A stretch of 64,000 nt of DNA, from NCBI GenBank assembly GCA_029247315.1, contig JAQWLM010000004.1, positions 16,840 through 80,839 of the forward strand. The letters run 5' to 3'. Position 1 is the stretch's first letter, and each line of letters opens with the position of its first letter. A program made the position numbers and the translations under genes. The notes under the pieces were generated by a model. It was given only the letters and a program-made list of their open reading frames with translations. It was not told the origin of the DNA and ran no database searches. This DNA is from AAA164-E04 sp014239995 (GTDB lineage: Bacteria; Verrucomicrobiota; Verrucomicrobiia; Limisphaerales; AAA164-E04). This document shows, piece by piece, positions 54,135 to 63,519 of this stretch.

Positions 54135-54533
54135 GTGAAACTGAAATTGAAGGAAAACCCGGTTGAGTGGCTTAAGTTCACAGCAGTGATCGGCTCGATG
54201 TTTGGCCTCATTTGGACATTAACATGGGGGCGAGGGATACATCAAGGCCCCTGGTGGGCAGGTTGGATACCCGGGATCGTGGCAACCATTCTCTGTTCCC
54301 TCTTTCCCAGGGGATTCCGTGGGTTTTATCGGGTGGGAACGACCCTTTTCTTTTATCTCGGCCAAGCGATGGGCACCCTACTGCTTTTCCTGTTTTTCAT
54401 CCTGGTGCTAACACCTCTGGGGGTCATCCTTCGGCTGTTGGGCAAGGATTTACTCAGATTGAAAAAACAACAGGATGTTGATACCTACTGGCAAACGACA
54501 AGAGGCACAGGTGGACACGATAAAATGTTCTAG
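54135..54533 (+). CDS. SxtJ-like membrane protein
   Basis: The 132-residue protein probably starts at the GTG at 54135 (VKLKLKENPVEWLKFTAVIG), 4 bp after the carbamoyltransferase stop; an earlier ATG (54069) would overlap that gene by 62 bp. It has three to four helices (MFGLIWTLTWGRGIH, WWAGWIPGIVATILCSLFPR, LLLFLFFILVLTPLGVI). SxtJ, from cyanobacterial saxitoxin clusters, is an uncharacterised partner of carbamoyltransferases. Function unknown. Confidence 0.78.
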   Translation: MKLKLKENPVEWLKFTAVIGSMFGLIWTLTWGRGIHQGPWWAGWIPGIVATILCSLFPRGFRGFYRVGTTLFFYLGQAMGTLLLFLFFILVLTPLGVILRLLGKDLLRLKKQQDVDTYWQTTRGTGGHDKMF

Positions 54534-54713
54534 ATGACCTGTTCATTTGTTACCCGCATCCTGAAGGGATTCATATCATGCCAAAATACAAGAGTGTTTC
54601 AAGGCCGTCGCCTAAGAGGAGAGGCACCTTCGGCAAATGCTTGCAAAATCTTCATGCATGATCGCGTTCTCAATAAGACAGCCATAGCTACCAGGATTTC
54701 GAAATTCCATACC

Positions 54714-56006
54714 ATGAAAACACATCTGAAACTATTGACCTTAGCTGCTGCAACATGCTGTTGTTTCACAGCCATCCATGGGGAGGACTGGCCACGTTTT
54801 CGGGGTCCCAACGGAACAGGGATCAGTCATTCCAAGAAAATCCCCGTCTCCTGGACCAACGAAGACTACCATTGGATCCTCAATTTGCCTGGAAAAGGCC
54901 ATGGATCTCCGGTGGTCGTGGGGGATCATCTCTACATCTTGACCGGGATTGCACCGACCGGTACACGCGCCCTGATCTGTGTGGACACCATTTCGGGCCG
55001 CATACGCTGGCAGAAAAGGTATGCATCTCCCGCCTTTCACCTTCATCGGGATAACAGTTACGCCTCAGGCACACCGGCTGCCGATCAGGCGGGAGTCGTG
55101 TTTGCCCAGGCAACACCGGAGCAACTCTCCCTCGTGGCAATTCACCAGGATGGTACAAACATGTGGGAAAAAAAACTCGGCCCCTACAAGGCATTATGGG
55201 GAGCGGGAATTTCACCCATCATTGAAGGTGACATGGTGCTGCTCATGAACGCGCAAATGGATCCTCGTGTCATGGCCAAATACCTTCCAGAGGGCACCCC
55301 AGTCAGCGCACCAGGTAAAAGTTTCATCATTGCCCTGGATCGAACTACCGGCAAAACCCGATGGACTGTTGAGAGAAAAACAGTGATTGCCGGCTATGCC
55401 ACACCCTGCCTGCGAACCTTGCCCGATGGAAAAAAAGAGGTTATCTTCGTGGATTCAGCGCACGGTATATCGGGAGTGGGCCTGAAAACCGGCAAGGTTC
55501 ATTGGCAAGCTGATCTCCTTCCTTATCGAACCGTCTTCTCTCCGGTCCTTGCCGGAGACCTCATACTGGCATCCCATGGCATGGGGCTCAAAGGGGATCG
55601 ACTCGTCGCAGTCCGACCGCCTTCCACCCATAATGAGCCTCAACTTGTCTACGAATTGAAACGTTCTGTCCCACTGGTTCCAACCCCAATTGTTGCGCTT
55701 CCCTTTGCTTTCCTGTGGTCTGATGCCGGTATCGTCTCTTGTATCCGAGCTGACACCGGAGACCTCGTGTGGCAGGAACGAGTGCAAGGGGATTACTACG
55801 CATCGCCCGTTTGGATAGACAAAAAACTTTACGGCGTGAGCCGCCGAGGCGATGTCGTAATCCTCTCAGCAACAGAGCGCTTTGAACTTATCTCCCGAAT
55901 TCCATTGGGGGAAACCTGTCATGCAACTCCAGCCGTTGCAGGGGACAGGATCTTTTTCCGCACGGAGAGCCACCTTTTTTCCCTGGGCAGCCCTTCAACA
56001 GATTAA
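54714..56006 (+). CDS. PQQ-like beta-propeller, secreted (third copy)
   Basis: The 430-residue protein starts at ATG 54714 with the leader THLKLLTLAAATCCCFTAIH, ahead of the start of the longest frame at 54534, which encodes an unlikely 60-residue tail. Propeller repeats are DWPRFRGPNGTGISHSKKIP, DTISGRIRWQKRYAS, DRTTGKTRWTVERKTVIAG, LKTGKVHWQADLLP and DTGDLVWQERVQG. The WPRFRGPNGTG start and the final CHATPAVAGDRIFFRTESHL match the other two copies at 46208 and 47729. It precedes the HAD/unassigned/PfkB set by 121 bp. Confidence 0.85.
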   Translation: MKTHLKLLTLAAATCCCFTAIHGEDWPRFRGPNGTGISHSKKIPVSWTNEDYHWILNLPGKGHGSPVVVGDHLYILTGIAPTGTRALICVDTISGRIRWQKRYASPAFHLHRDNSYASGTPAADQAGVVFAQATPEQLSLVAIHQDGTNMWEKKLGPYKALWGAGISPIIEGDMVLLMNAQMDPRVMAKYLPEGTPVSAPGKSFIIALDRTTGKTRWTVERKTVIAGYATPCLRTLPDGKKEVIFVDSAHGISGVGLKTGKVHWQADLLPYRTVFSPVLAGDLILASHGMGLKGDRLVAVRPPSTHNEPQLVYELKRSVPLVPTPIVALPFAFLWSDAGIVSCIRADTGDLVWQERVQGDYYASPVWIDKKLYGVSRRGDVVILSATERFELISRIPLGETCHATPAVAGDRIFFRTESHLFSLGSPSTD

Positions 56007-56127
56007 GCCAATCTAAATCCCAACCGCACTTCACCCACCTCCGTCCACCGGATGATTCTATCTATGAATCGAAGATGGAAAAGATGTGGGATTGCATCCA
56101 TTTCGGGACTTTGGCACGATACTCCCC

Positions 56128-56976
56128 ATGGACTTTTCCATCCACAATTTTTCGGGATTTGTTGAATTTGCTCCGCACTTTATCAAACGGAAGTCCATTC
56201 AATACGTGTTATTTGATTTTGATGGCACCCTTTCATTGGTGCGTGAAGGTTGGCCTGAAGTCATGTTACCCATGTTCATGGAAATGCTGCCAAGGAAGGC
56301 TAATGAATCCGATGAGGAAATGCGTAAGCTGCTCCTTGATGATATCATGAAACTCAACGGCAAGCAGACAATCTATCAAATGATGCAACTTGCTGAACGC
56401 ATTAGAGAGCGCGGTTCAGAACCAAAAGACCCGCTCTGGTATAAGCATGAATACCTGCGAAGACTTGATCAACGCATCCACGCACGCAAAAAGGCGATCC
56501 TTTCAGGAGAGATTCAACAGGATCAACACCTCGTTTACGGAGCACGTCATCTCCTTGAATCCCTGACTCAAAACGGCCTCCCGGTTTACCTGGCCAGTGG
56601 AACAGATGAGCCTTTTGTCAAGGAGGAGGCGCGTATCCTGGGTATCGACCATTACTTCGATGGACACATATACGGTGCCCAGGAGGACTATAAGTCTTTT
56701 TCAAAGAAAATGGTGATCGAACGTATCTTGCGTGAAAACAACATTCCAGGAGAAACCCTTATGTCTTTTGGCGACGGCTATGTTGAAATTCAGAACACTA
56801 GGGAAGTGGGAGGTTTGGCTATCGCAGTTGCCAGCGACGAAGCCAACAATGGGAGCGGCAAGGTTGATGGGTGGAAACGCAACCGACTTGCAGGCGTCGG
56901 GGCGGAGATCATCATTGCAGACTTCCGCGATATGGACACGCTTCTTCCCTTGCTGACCGATCAACCCGGCTTTTAA
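56128..56976 (+). CDS. HAD-superfamily phosphatase
   Basis: The 282-residue protein starts at ATG 56128 (MDFSIHNFSGFVEFAPHFIK); the longer frame opens at a GTG. HAD motifs: I, VLFDFDGTLSLVREGWPEVM (catalytic Asp, Asp+2); II, VYLASGTDEPF; III/IV, GAQEDYKSFSKK (Lys) and SFGDGYVEIQNTREVGG (Asp). The cap region of about 100 helical residues resembles phosphoglycolate-phosphatase-like enzymes. It opens a tight set: 23 bp to the unassigned gene, which then overlaps the PfkB kinase by 4 bp. It likely removes phosphate from a sugar phosphate of that pathway. Confidence 0.87.
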   Translation: MDFSIHNFSGFVEFAPHFIKRKSIQYVLFDFDGTLSLVREGWPEVMLPMFMEMLPRKANESDEEMRKLLLDDIMKLNGKQTIYQMMQLAERIRERGSEPKDPLWYKHEYLRRLDQRIHARKKAILSGEIQQDQHLVYGARHLLESLTQNGLPVYLASGTDEPFVKEEARILGIDHYFDGHIYGAQEDYKSFSKKMVIERILRENNIPGETLMSFGDGYVEIQNTREVGGLAIAVASDEANNGSGKVDGWKRNRLAGVGAEIIIADFRDMDTLLPLLTDQPGF

Positions 56977-56999
56977 CAACATCGGGTTCCCCATCCATC

Positions 57000-58115
57000 A
57001 TGCAAGCTCTTCCACCGATACCATTCAGGCGCTCGCAACTTGAGGTTTTCCCACTCAGTCAACGTCAGACGCTGACTCGTCTGGAGGACGTCCTCATAGA
57101 TCCTGATCGTCGTCCCAAAAAACTTACATCTCAATGCATGCACCAGATCACGGAGTGCACCGCATCCGTGATCAAGGCGCGAGAAAAGGGGGCCTCCGTC
57201 ATGTTAATCTATGGAGCCCACCTTCTTAGAAACGGTGCTGCCACGATTCTCGACAGGCTTATGGCGGATGATTGGATCACGCACCTTGCCACAAACGGTG
57301 CCGGCACCATTCATGATTTTGAATATGCTTTTCTTGGTGGCTCGACAGAATCGGTGAAAGAAAACGTCGCAAATGGAACATTTGGCGCCTGGGATGAAAC
57401 TGGCAGGGCTATCATACTGGCGCTTTTGTCCGGTGGATTGAGCCACAAGGGTTACGGGTATTCCTTGGGAAAGTACATTCATCAGGACGGTTGCGAACTC
57501 CCCTCCCCCGACACTTTGCGCCGACAGATAAGCTCAGATCCATCCAACCACCTTACCAGTGCCCGCGCCGACTGCCTCCAGGTGATGGAGGAATTCGCTT
57601 TGAAACCAGGGTTTCATGCGACATCACACCGATGGAAGCACGGCTCCGTCCTGAGCTCGGCCTTCGCGTATGATATACCCTTTTCCGTTCATCCAGGCAT
57701 AGGATACGATATTATCACCAACCACCCCATGTTTCGAGGCAGTGTGGTGGGAAGGGCATCCGATTTGGATTTCGGCCTGTTTACAGAGGCCCTCGAAGGA
57801 TTGGATCATGGGACAGTACTCTCCATTGGCTCTGCCATCATGGGGCCTCAGGTATTCGAGAAAAGCCTCAGTTGTGTGCACAACCTCAGAAAACAGGAGA
57901 ACCGGGATGGCGTCATGGGGCATTCCATTCACGTGGTTGATCTTCAGGAAGGGAATCAGTGGGACTGGAAAAAAGGAGAACCTCCAAAAACACATCCCGC
58001 GTATTACCTGCGATTCTGCAAGAGCTACTCACGCATGGGGGGCAAGATGCACTATATCCAGTGCGACAACGCTGCTTTCATTCAGCAGTTATATCACTCA
58101 CTTAAAAACAAATGA
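57000..58115 (+). CDS. Unassigned protein with NAD-fold-like motifs between HAD phosphatase and PfkB kinase
   Basis: A 371-residue cytoplasmic protein, start ATG 57000 (MQALPPIPFRRSQLEVFPLS). I do not recognise the family with certainty. Conserved-looking segments are VMLIYGAHLLRNGAATILDR, ITHLATNGAGTIHDFEYAF, GGSTESVKENVANGTFGAWD, ETGRAIILALLSGG, IPFSVHPGIGYDIITNHP and GSAIMGPQVFEKSLS. The GAHLLRNGAA and ATNGAGTIHDFE pattern faintly resembles deoxyhypusine-synthase-like folds, but the catalytic Lys motif is not visible. It overlaps the PfkB kinase gene by 4 bp and follows the HAD gene by 23 bp, so the three likely serve one pathway. Confidence 0.6.
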   Translation: MQALPPIPFRRSQLEVFPLSQRQTLTRLEDVLIDPDRRPKKLTSQCMHQITECTASVIKAREKGASVMLIYGAHLLRNGAATILDRLMADDWITHLATNGAGTIHDFEYAFLGGSTESVKENVANGTFGAWDETGRAIILALLSGGLSHKGYGYSLGKYIHQDGCELPSPDTLRRQISSDPSNHLTSARADCLQVMEEFALKPGFHATSHRWKHGSVLSSAFAYDIPFSVHPGIGYDIITNHPMFRGSVVGRASDLDFGLFTEALEGLDHGTVLSIGSAIMGPQVFEKSLSCVHNLRKQENRDGVMGHSIHVVDLQEGNQWDWKKGEPPKTHPAYYLRFCKSYSRMGGKMHYIQCDNAAFIQQLYHSLKNK

Positions 58116-59134
58116 GTCCTGATCGCCTTCAAGAAATCCTCTCTAAATATGATCAACTCAAGATTGCGATCGTGGGTGATTTTTGCCTGGACCGCTATTT
58201 TGAAATTAATCCGGATCGAGACGAAGTTTCCATAGAAACAGGTCTTGACGTCTACAATATCACACGGGTTCGAACCCAGGCCGGTGCAGCTGGCACGGTT
58301 CTAAACAATCTCACCGCACTTCAAATACCAGAAATCCACATACTTGGTTTTGCTGGAAATGACGCTGAAGGCTGGCTGCTCGGAAAAGCCCTCAAGCAAT
58401 TGCCTGGGGTGCATATGAACGACTTCATTACAACGGAGAGAAGGCAAACATTCACCTACACAAAACCTCTGATTTGTGAACCTGGAAAACCACCCAGAGA
58501 ATTAAATCGCCTGGATCAGAAAAACTGGGATACCACCCCTCTGGAACTATCATTACAACACTGCAGTGCACTCCGGAGACTTGCGTCACACGTCGATGCC
58601 ATCATTGTCATGGACCAAGTGGACATTGAAGGAACAGGAGTCGTGACCCAAGTTGTCAGGGAATGTGTCGCTGATATTCAACAAAGACATCCTGAGTTGT
58701 TGATCATGGCCGACAGCCGACGGGGTCTGAGTGAATATCCCCCCATGACCTTCAAAATGAACGCAACTGAGCTCAGTCAATGGCTCCGGGACTCGGGCAA
58801 CCTGAGCGCTGAAAACGTGATGAGGCAAGCAAGCTGCGTAGCGGATGAAACAGGACATCCTGTATTTGTATCCATGGCAGAGCATGGGATCGTTGGTGCT
58901 TCTCCTGGTCTGGAAGCTGTGAAGGAGCCATCGCTCATGGTAAGAGGTCCCGTCGATATCGTGGGAGCAGGCGATGCCGTGACAGCCAACCTCTGCGCTG
59001 CGATCGCGTCCGGTGCCACTCAAAAGGAAGCCATGCTTCTGGCCATGCGGGCCGCTTCCTGTGTGATCCACCAACTTGGAACAACCGGAACGGCTTCAAG
59101 AAAAGATTTAGAGGCGGGACCAACAGCGAAATAG
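58112..59134 (+). CDS. PfkB-family (RfaE/HldE kinase-domain-like) carbohydrate kinase
   Basis: The 340-residue protein is a ribokinase-family kinase resembling the kinase part of HldE/RfaE. It has IAIVGDFCLDRYFEI near 18, QAGAAGTVLNNLTALQ near 55, VMDQVDIEGTGVV and the nucleotide/catalytic motif VDIVGAGDAVTANLCAAIAS near 285 (catalytic Asp in GAGD). Heptose-7-phosphate kinases and other sugar kinases share this plan. Its ATG overlaps the stop of the unassigned gene. No nucleotidyltransferase domain follows, so it is only the kinase half. Confidence 0.88.
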   Translation: MSPDRLQEILSKYDQLKIAIVGDFCLDRYFEINPDRDEVSIETGLDVYNITRVRTQAGAAGTVLNNLTALQIPEIHILGFAGNDAEGWLLGKALKQLPGVHMNDFITTERRQTFTYTKPLICEPGKPPRELNRLDQKNWDTTPLELSLQHCSALRRLASHVDAIIVMDQVDIEGTGVVTQVVRECVADIQQRHPELLIMADSRRGLSEYPPMTFKMNATELSQWLRDSGNLSAENVMRQASCVADETGHPVFVSMAEHGIVGASPGLEAVKEPSLMVRGPVDIVGAGDAVTANLCAAIASGATQKEAMLLAMRAASCVIHQLGTTGTASRKDLEAGPTAK

Positions 59135-59273
59135 AAGACAAAGGAAACACTTGGCAAAAAGTTTTCCATGACGCACATGTGGGTTTGAGGTCACGGGAGA
59201 AGGATGCGAACCAAATTTCTGAAGGAGGTCACGCGCCCTCAGCAAGGCTGGGTTCCTCCCTGGATTTGAATTT

Positions 59274-59816
59274 TCACTCAGTGTTTTGGCGCGTTCCCAG
59301 AAATTGCTGATCGATGGAAGCCGTCAGCTCTGCGGCATGCTTGAACAACTGGTTCCTCAATTCATTAATCGCATCCGATGCTGATAGATCCCAAGGTTGC
59401 GAGAGGGTTTCCTCTGTTCTCAGGAAAAGGGGAACATCGGTTTCCTTGTTGCCAAGTTTCATCAGGATATCATTGAGTGCATGCACCTTCTCACGGGTTG
59501 CTTCGATGATTTCATTGCACTCGGACTCGTCACGCTGTCCAGTCTTTAACTGCGACAGGAGGCTGCATTCAAAGGCAGCACACAACTTGGGGCGTTGCGG
59601 ATAGATATGGCAATGGTTTCCCTCCCCAAGACAGCTACAAGGTTGCACCAGATAGTGGGCATCCTCATGTTGTTCAAGTTCTACACCCTGTTTGAGTAAG
59701 GTAAGGCTCTCCTGGGCGTCCTGCATTTTGACATCGATAAACAACACACCAGAGCAACACATACCACAGTTGCCACATAATCGTTCAACGGTTTCTGGGG
59801 ATACAACTGAAGACAT
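59274..59816 (-). CDS. YkgJ-type cysteine-cluster protein
   Basis: A 180-residue soluble protein with the YkgJ-family cysteine cluster: CGNCGMCCSGVLF near 15, then SCLGEGNHCHIYPQRPKLCA near 60 and FECSLL. Eight cysteines in this arrangement probably bind zinc or an Fe-S cluster; function is unknown. It begins 9 bp after the TolC-family gene and is probably co-transcribed. The C-terminal half is helical without a known domain. Confidence 0.85.
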   Translation of the reverse strand: MSSVVSPETVERLCGNCGMCCSGVLFIDVKMQDAQESLTLLKQGVELEQHEDAHYLVQPCSCLGEGNHCHIYPQRPKLCAAFECSLLSQLKTGQRDESECNEIIEATREKVHALNDILMKLGNKETDVPLFLRTEETLSQPWDLSASDAINELRNQLFKHAAELTASIDQQFLGTRQNTE

Positions 59817-59825
59817 AAAAACGTA

Positions 59826-61394
59826 TCACTCCGTGTAGACGGGTTCGAGAATTGGATGTTCCGTCAACTCATCTTCCATATCCTCCACCTGGATAGAGTG
59901 CCGGTCAAAGACCGATCCTTCGTTCAACGAAAGCTGCGATATGGCCTTGTTATATTCGCTGAGGGCATTGATCTCACTGGAGCGAGCTGCCGTAAGGTCT
60001 CGTTGGAGCTGCAGAACAATGAAGCTGGTACTTTTTCCAACTTCCAGTTTCTTTTCCTCAGCGACCATGGCAGCCTCCGCAAACTCACGCTCTTGCCGCG
60101 TGGCCTCCACACGTTGCAGGTTGATCCTGGCGAGAGATACGGCATTTTCTATATCCACCATGATCTGTTGCTCGAATTGCTTGTATGTTAATTTCAACTG
60201 ACGGGCAACCGCCTTGGCTGACTTGTAGTTATATCGTTCCTGACGCCGTGTCAGGGGTACATTTAACTCGGCTCCCACCGACCAGACAGGATTGTCACGC
60301 CTTTTCAACTGGTCAAATATATCACCATAACTTCCATTACGAACCTGTGAAGCATAACCAATACTGCCCACGACATCGAGCTGGGGGAGAAGCTGATTAC
60401 GACGGTATTTCACCACAACCCCCTGATTTTCCAGTTCCTTTTTCGATCGCTGTAAATCGGGGCGATGGTTAAGCCCCTTATGCCAACTGTCTTGTAAATC
60501 CAATGCCACGGGAACGGCCCTTAGTCCTTCGGTGGGTTGAATGGTGACATTCAACCAGTCAGTATATTCATGACTCAAGAGGTTCTTAAGGGCATTTTGA
60601 CGCACCACCAGCGTACGTTTGGCGTTCAGCAGATCGACTCTCCTGGCAGCTACCTGTGATTCGGCCTGTTTTTCATCGAGAGGCGCCATGGTGCCAATCT
60701 CGACCCTTTTCTTATTTTCGGCCAAAAGGGTGTCTGCCAACTGCACCGCTTTTTCCTGCACCTTGACATTCTCCTGTGCAAAAATCAGGTCGTAGTATGC
60801 CAGTTCTACCTGGGTTAAGGCATTCATGACCTGCCACCGTAAAGTCATGTTGGACTGGGACATCTGGTTCTTGCCCAATTTGATGTTCAAACGCGCTCCG
60901 TCGATGAGGAAATCCTTCAACAAGGGTTGCCGCAACTGGGAAATGGCAGCGTTTCCCGAAAACTGGCTGAAGGAAAAGGCCAAATCCTCAACCTCTGTTT
61001 CAGACATCGATGTCGTGAAGGAATAGCGGGTTCCTGTAGGTAATTGTCCAGATATACCGGTGGCAAAAACATCGGTTTCACTCGAGGAACCCGGGATGTT
61101 TCCGATCGTTGGATCGAACCTCCCTGGCTCCTGACGATGCTGCTGTCGGTATGAAAAGAAGAAAGAGGGGTCATAGGCACCCTGCGAAACCCGCAGACTG
61201 TAGAGCGACAGCTTAGGGTTCACGCGTTCAATTTGGATTGTCAGGTTATGTTCCAGCGCGATTTGAATACATTCACGAAGCGACAGAGGGCGCATTTGCT
61301 GGTCCATCTGCGCAGCATTTCCCATGCAGATCCAGAGGGAAGCGACACCCCACAGATAGCCTGGATTCCATTTTGTGAGCAATCGATTTTTCAT
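59826..61394 (-). CDS. TolC-family outer-membrane efflux protein
   Basis: The 522-residue protein starts at ATG 61394 (MKNRLLTKWNPGYLWGVASL leader); the longer frame opens at TTG 61439. It has the TolC fold pattern with repeated helical segments: MRPLSLRECIQIALEHNLTI at the N-terminal, LRQPLLKDFLIDGARLNI, NALTQVELAYYDLIFAQENV, LNVPLTRRQERYNYKSAKAV and VALLEEKKLEVGKSTSF-like end segments. It probably forms an outer-membrane exit duct. No inner-membrane pump or adaptor gene is adjacent, which is unusual for an efflux operon; it must pair with a pump elsewhere. Confidence 0.9.
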   Translation of the reverse strand: MKNRLLTKWNPGYLWGVASLWICMGNAAQMDQQMRPLSLRECIQIALEHNLTIQIERVNPKLSLYSLRVSQGAYDPSFFFSYRQQHRQEPGRFDPTIGNIPGSSSETDVFATGISGQLPTGTRYSFTTSMSETEVEDLAFSFSQFSGNAAISQLRQPLLKDFLIDGARLNIKLGKNQMSQSNMTLRWQVMNALTQVELAYYDLIFAQENVKVQEKAVQLADTLLAENKKRVEIGTMAPLDEKQAESQVAARRVDLLNAKRTLVVRQNALKNLLSHEYTDWLNVTIQPTEGLRAVPVALDLQDSWHKGLNHRPDLQRSKKELENQGVVVKYRRNQLLPQLDVVGSIGYASQVRNGSYGDIFDQLKRRDNPVWSVGAELNVPLTRRQERYNYKSAKAVARQLKLTYKQFEQQIMVDIENAVSLARINLQRVEATRQEREFAEAAMVAEEKKLEVGKSTSFIVLQLQRDLTAARSSEINALSEYNKAISQLSLNEGSVFDRHSIQVEDMEDELTEHPILEPVYTE

Positions 61395-61494
61395 TGTTGT
61401 ATCTGATGCAGAAAGCTGTTCCCGGAGAGTATGATGCAAAGCGACGGAATGACAATTGGAATCCGACTTTTAATTGCTACAGAGTGGCCTTGGA

Positions 61495-63285
61495 TCAATG
61501 GTATTCCTGAATGGGTTTCACCTCATATCCATGATTCCTGAGTGCCGCAATGGCTGATGCGGCTGCACTGGCACTACTGAGTGTGGTCATGATAGGCACG
61601 CGGCAGTACACAGCGGTGGTCCGGATCTTGACTTCATCTGATCTGGGGGTCTGGCCTGAGGGCGTGTTGATGACCAGGTCGATGTCACCGTTCTTCAGTA
61701 AATCAATGGAATGAGGTCTTCCCTCGGCAAGTTTATGCACATGGTGCACCTCGATACCAGCAGCGCGTATCACTTCCGCGGTGCCTTCGGTGCAGATAAG
61801 TTCAAATCCAAGTTCTGAAAACTGCCGTGCTATGCCGGCAATCCGATCCTTGTCATTCTTGTTGACGCTGATGAAGATCTTTCCCTCCAATGGAAGAGGC
61901 GAGTGGGCAGCCATTTGCGATTTGGCGTAGGCTGTCCCCAGATCGGCATCAAGACCCATGACTTCTCCTGTGGATTTCATTTCGGGAGAAAGCAGTATAT
62001 CCTGACCGTGAAACCTGTTAAATGGAAAGACCGATTCCTTGATGGCCCAATAACTAGGCCAGATTTCTTCGGTAAAGCCAAGGTCCTTCAGAGTCCTCCC
62101 AGCCATGACCTTAGCAGCCAACTTTGCAAGTGGAACGCCAATAGCCTTGCTCACAAAAGGAATCGTTCGAGAAGCCCTGGGATTGACCTCCAGAACATAA
62201 ACAACCTCGTCCTTGACTGCGTATTGCACATTCATCAGGCCCACAACGTTCAGTTCCCTGGCCATGGCATGGGTATACTGGCGCATGGTATCAATGACTT
62301 GCTGACTGAGGGTGTGCGGAGGGAGCACCATGGCGGCGTCACCACTGTGGACGCCGGCAAATTCGATATGTTCCAAAAGTCCTCCTATCACGATGGTGCC
62401 CTCTGCAGGATTCTGAAAATGACCCACATCGGACACACAATCCACATCCACCTCAGTGGCATCCTCAAGGAATTTATCGACAAGCACAGGACGCTCCGGA
62501 GAAGCTTCCACTGCATATCGCATGTAATGTTTCAATTCCGAATCGGAGTAAACAATCTGCATGGCACGCCCCCCGAGAACGAAACTTGGGCGAACCAGGA
62601 CCGGGTAACCGACCTTTTCGGAAGCATGAAGTGCTTCCTGTTCGTTGATGGCAAGTCCGTTAGGTGGTTGAGGGATATCCAGTTTGTGCAGCATTGCAGC
62701 AAATAGTTTACGATCCTCTGCAATTTCAATGTTATCGGGAGAAGTACCGATGATATTCACTCCATTTTCCTTGAGGCCAATGGCAAGGTTCAAGGGGGTC
62801 TGCCCGCCAAACTGGACAATAGCCCCCCAGCATTGCTCGCGATGGTAGATATGCAGGACATCTTCAAGGGTCAGAGGTTCGAAGAATAGCTTATCGCTGG
62901 TGTCATAATCGGTGGAGACCGTTTCCGGGTTGGAATTCACCATGACGGTCTCCAATCCAGCCTCCTTGAGTGCAAAGGAAGCATGCACACAACAATAATC
63001 AAATTCGATTCCCTGACCGATACGGTTCGGCCCCCCACCAAGAATCATGACTTTGCGGGTTTCGGTGACCTTTATTTCATCATCTTCTCGATCATATGTA
63101 GAGTAGTAGTATGGAGTGTAAGCCTCAAACTCGGCAGCACATGTATCCACGAGTCGATAGCTTGGCAGAAGGCCTTCCCGTTTTCTGAAATCCCGCACCT
63201 CCTTTTCAGTGATACCAGAAAGATGCGCAATCTGTTTGTCTGAAAAACCGAATGATTTGGCTTTGCTAATTAAGTCTGAATTCAT
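61495..63285 (-). CDS. carB: Carbamoyl-phosphate synthase large subunit, C-terminal half
   Basis: The 596-residue protein covers the second half of CarB only (full length is about 1070). From ATG 63285 it begins in the oligomerisation domain (MNSDLISKAKSFGFSDKQIA, SYRLVDTCAAEFEAYTPYYY), then the second ATP-grasp domain (LGGGPNRIGQGIEFDYCCVH, VNSNPETVSTDYDTSDKLFF, VLGGRAMQIVYS, EVNPRASRTIPFVSKAIG) and the C-terminal allosteric domain (IFISVNKNDKDRI, EGRPHSIDLLKNGDIDLVIN). No first ATP-grasp half lies upstream in this window. Split CarB is known from some thermophiles and archaea, so this may be a natural split with the other half elsewhere, or a truncated copy. Confidence 0.9.
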   Translation of the reverse strand: MNSDLISKAKSFGFSDKQIAHLSGITEKEVRDFRKREGLLPSYRLVDTCAAEFEAYTPYYYSTYDREDDEIKVTETRKVMILGGGPNRIGQGIEFDYCCVHASFALKEAGLETVMVNSNPETVSTDYDTSDKLFFEPLTLEDVLHIYHREQCWGAIVQFGGQTPLNLAIGLKENGVNIIGTSPDNIEIAEDRKLFAAMLHKLDIPQPPNGLAINEQEALHASEKVGYPVLVRPSFVLGGRAMQIVYSDSELKHYMRYAVEASPERPVLVDKFLEDATEVDVDCVSDVGHFQNPAEGTIVIGGLLEHIEFAGVHSGDAAMVLPPHTLSQQVIDTMRQYTHAMARELNVVGLMNVQYAVKDEVVYVLEVNPRASRTIPFVSKAIGVPLAKLAAKVMAGRTLKDLGFTEEIWPSYWAIKESVFPFNRFHGQDILLSPEMKSTGEVMGLDADLGTAYAKSQMAAHSPLPLEGKIFISVNKNDKDRIAGIARQFSELGFELICTEGTAEVIRAAGIEVHHVHKLAEGRPHSIDLLKNGDIDLVINTPSGQTPRSDEVKIRTTAVYCRVPIMTTLSSASAAASAIAALRNHGYEVKPIQEYH

Positions 63286-63519
63286 GGCTACTTGAGGGCA
63301 CTCGCTCAAGCGATCAGTTATAGCCCTCCAAGATTTGAAAGCAAGCAGAAGGGGGGCAGGAAGGCTAAAAACACCATCAGACTGACAAGTCGTGGTCCAT
63401 TCTGCAAAACCGGCACCGCAAGCTACCGACTTGCATGGTCATGAGACCCGAGGATCACCGTACCAAACGAGGTCGTCATGAGAGGATGCCTATGCACAAA
63501 GATCCCCAAGAAAGCTGAC

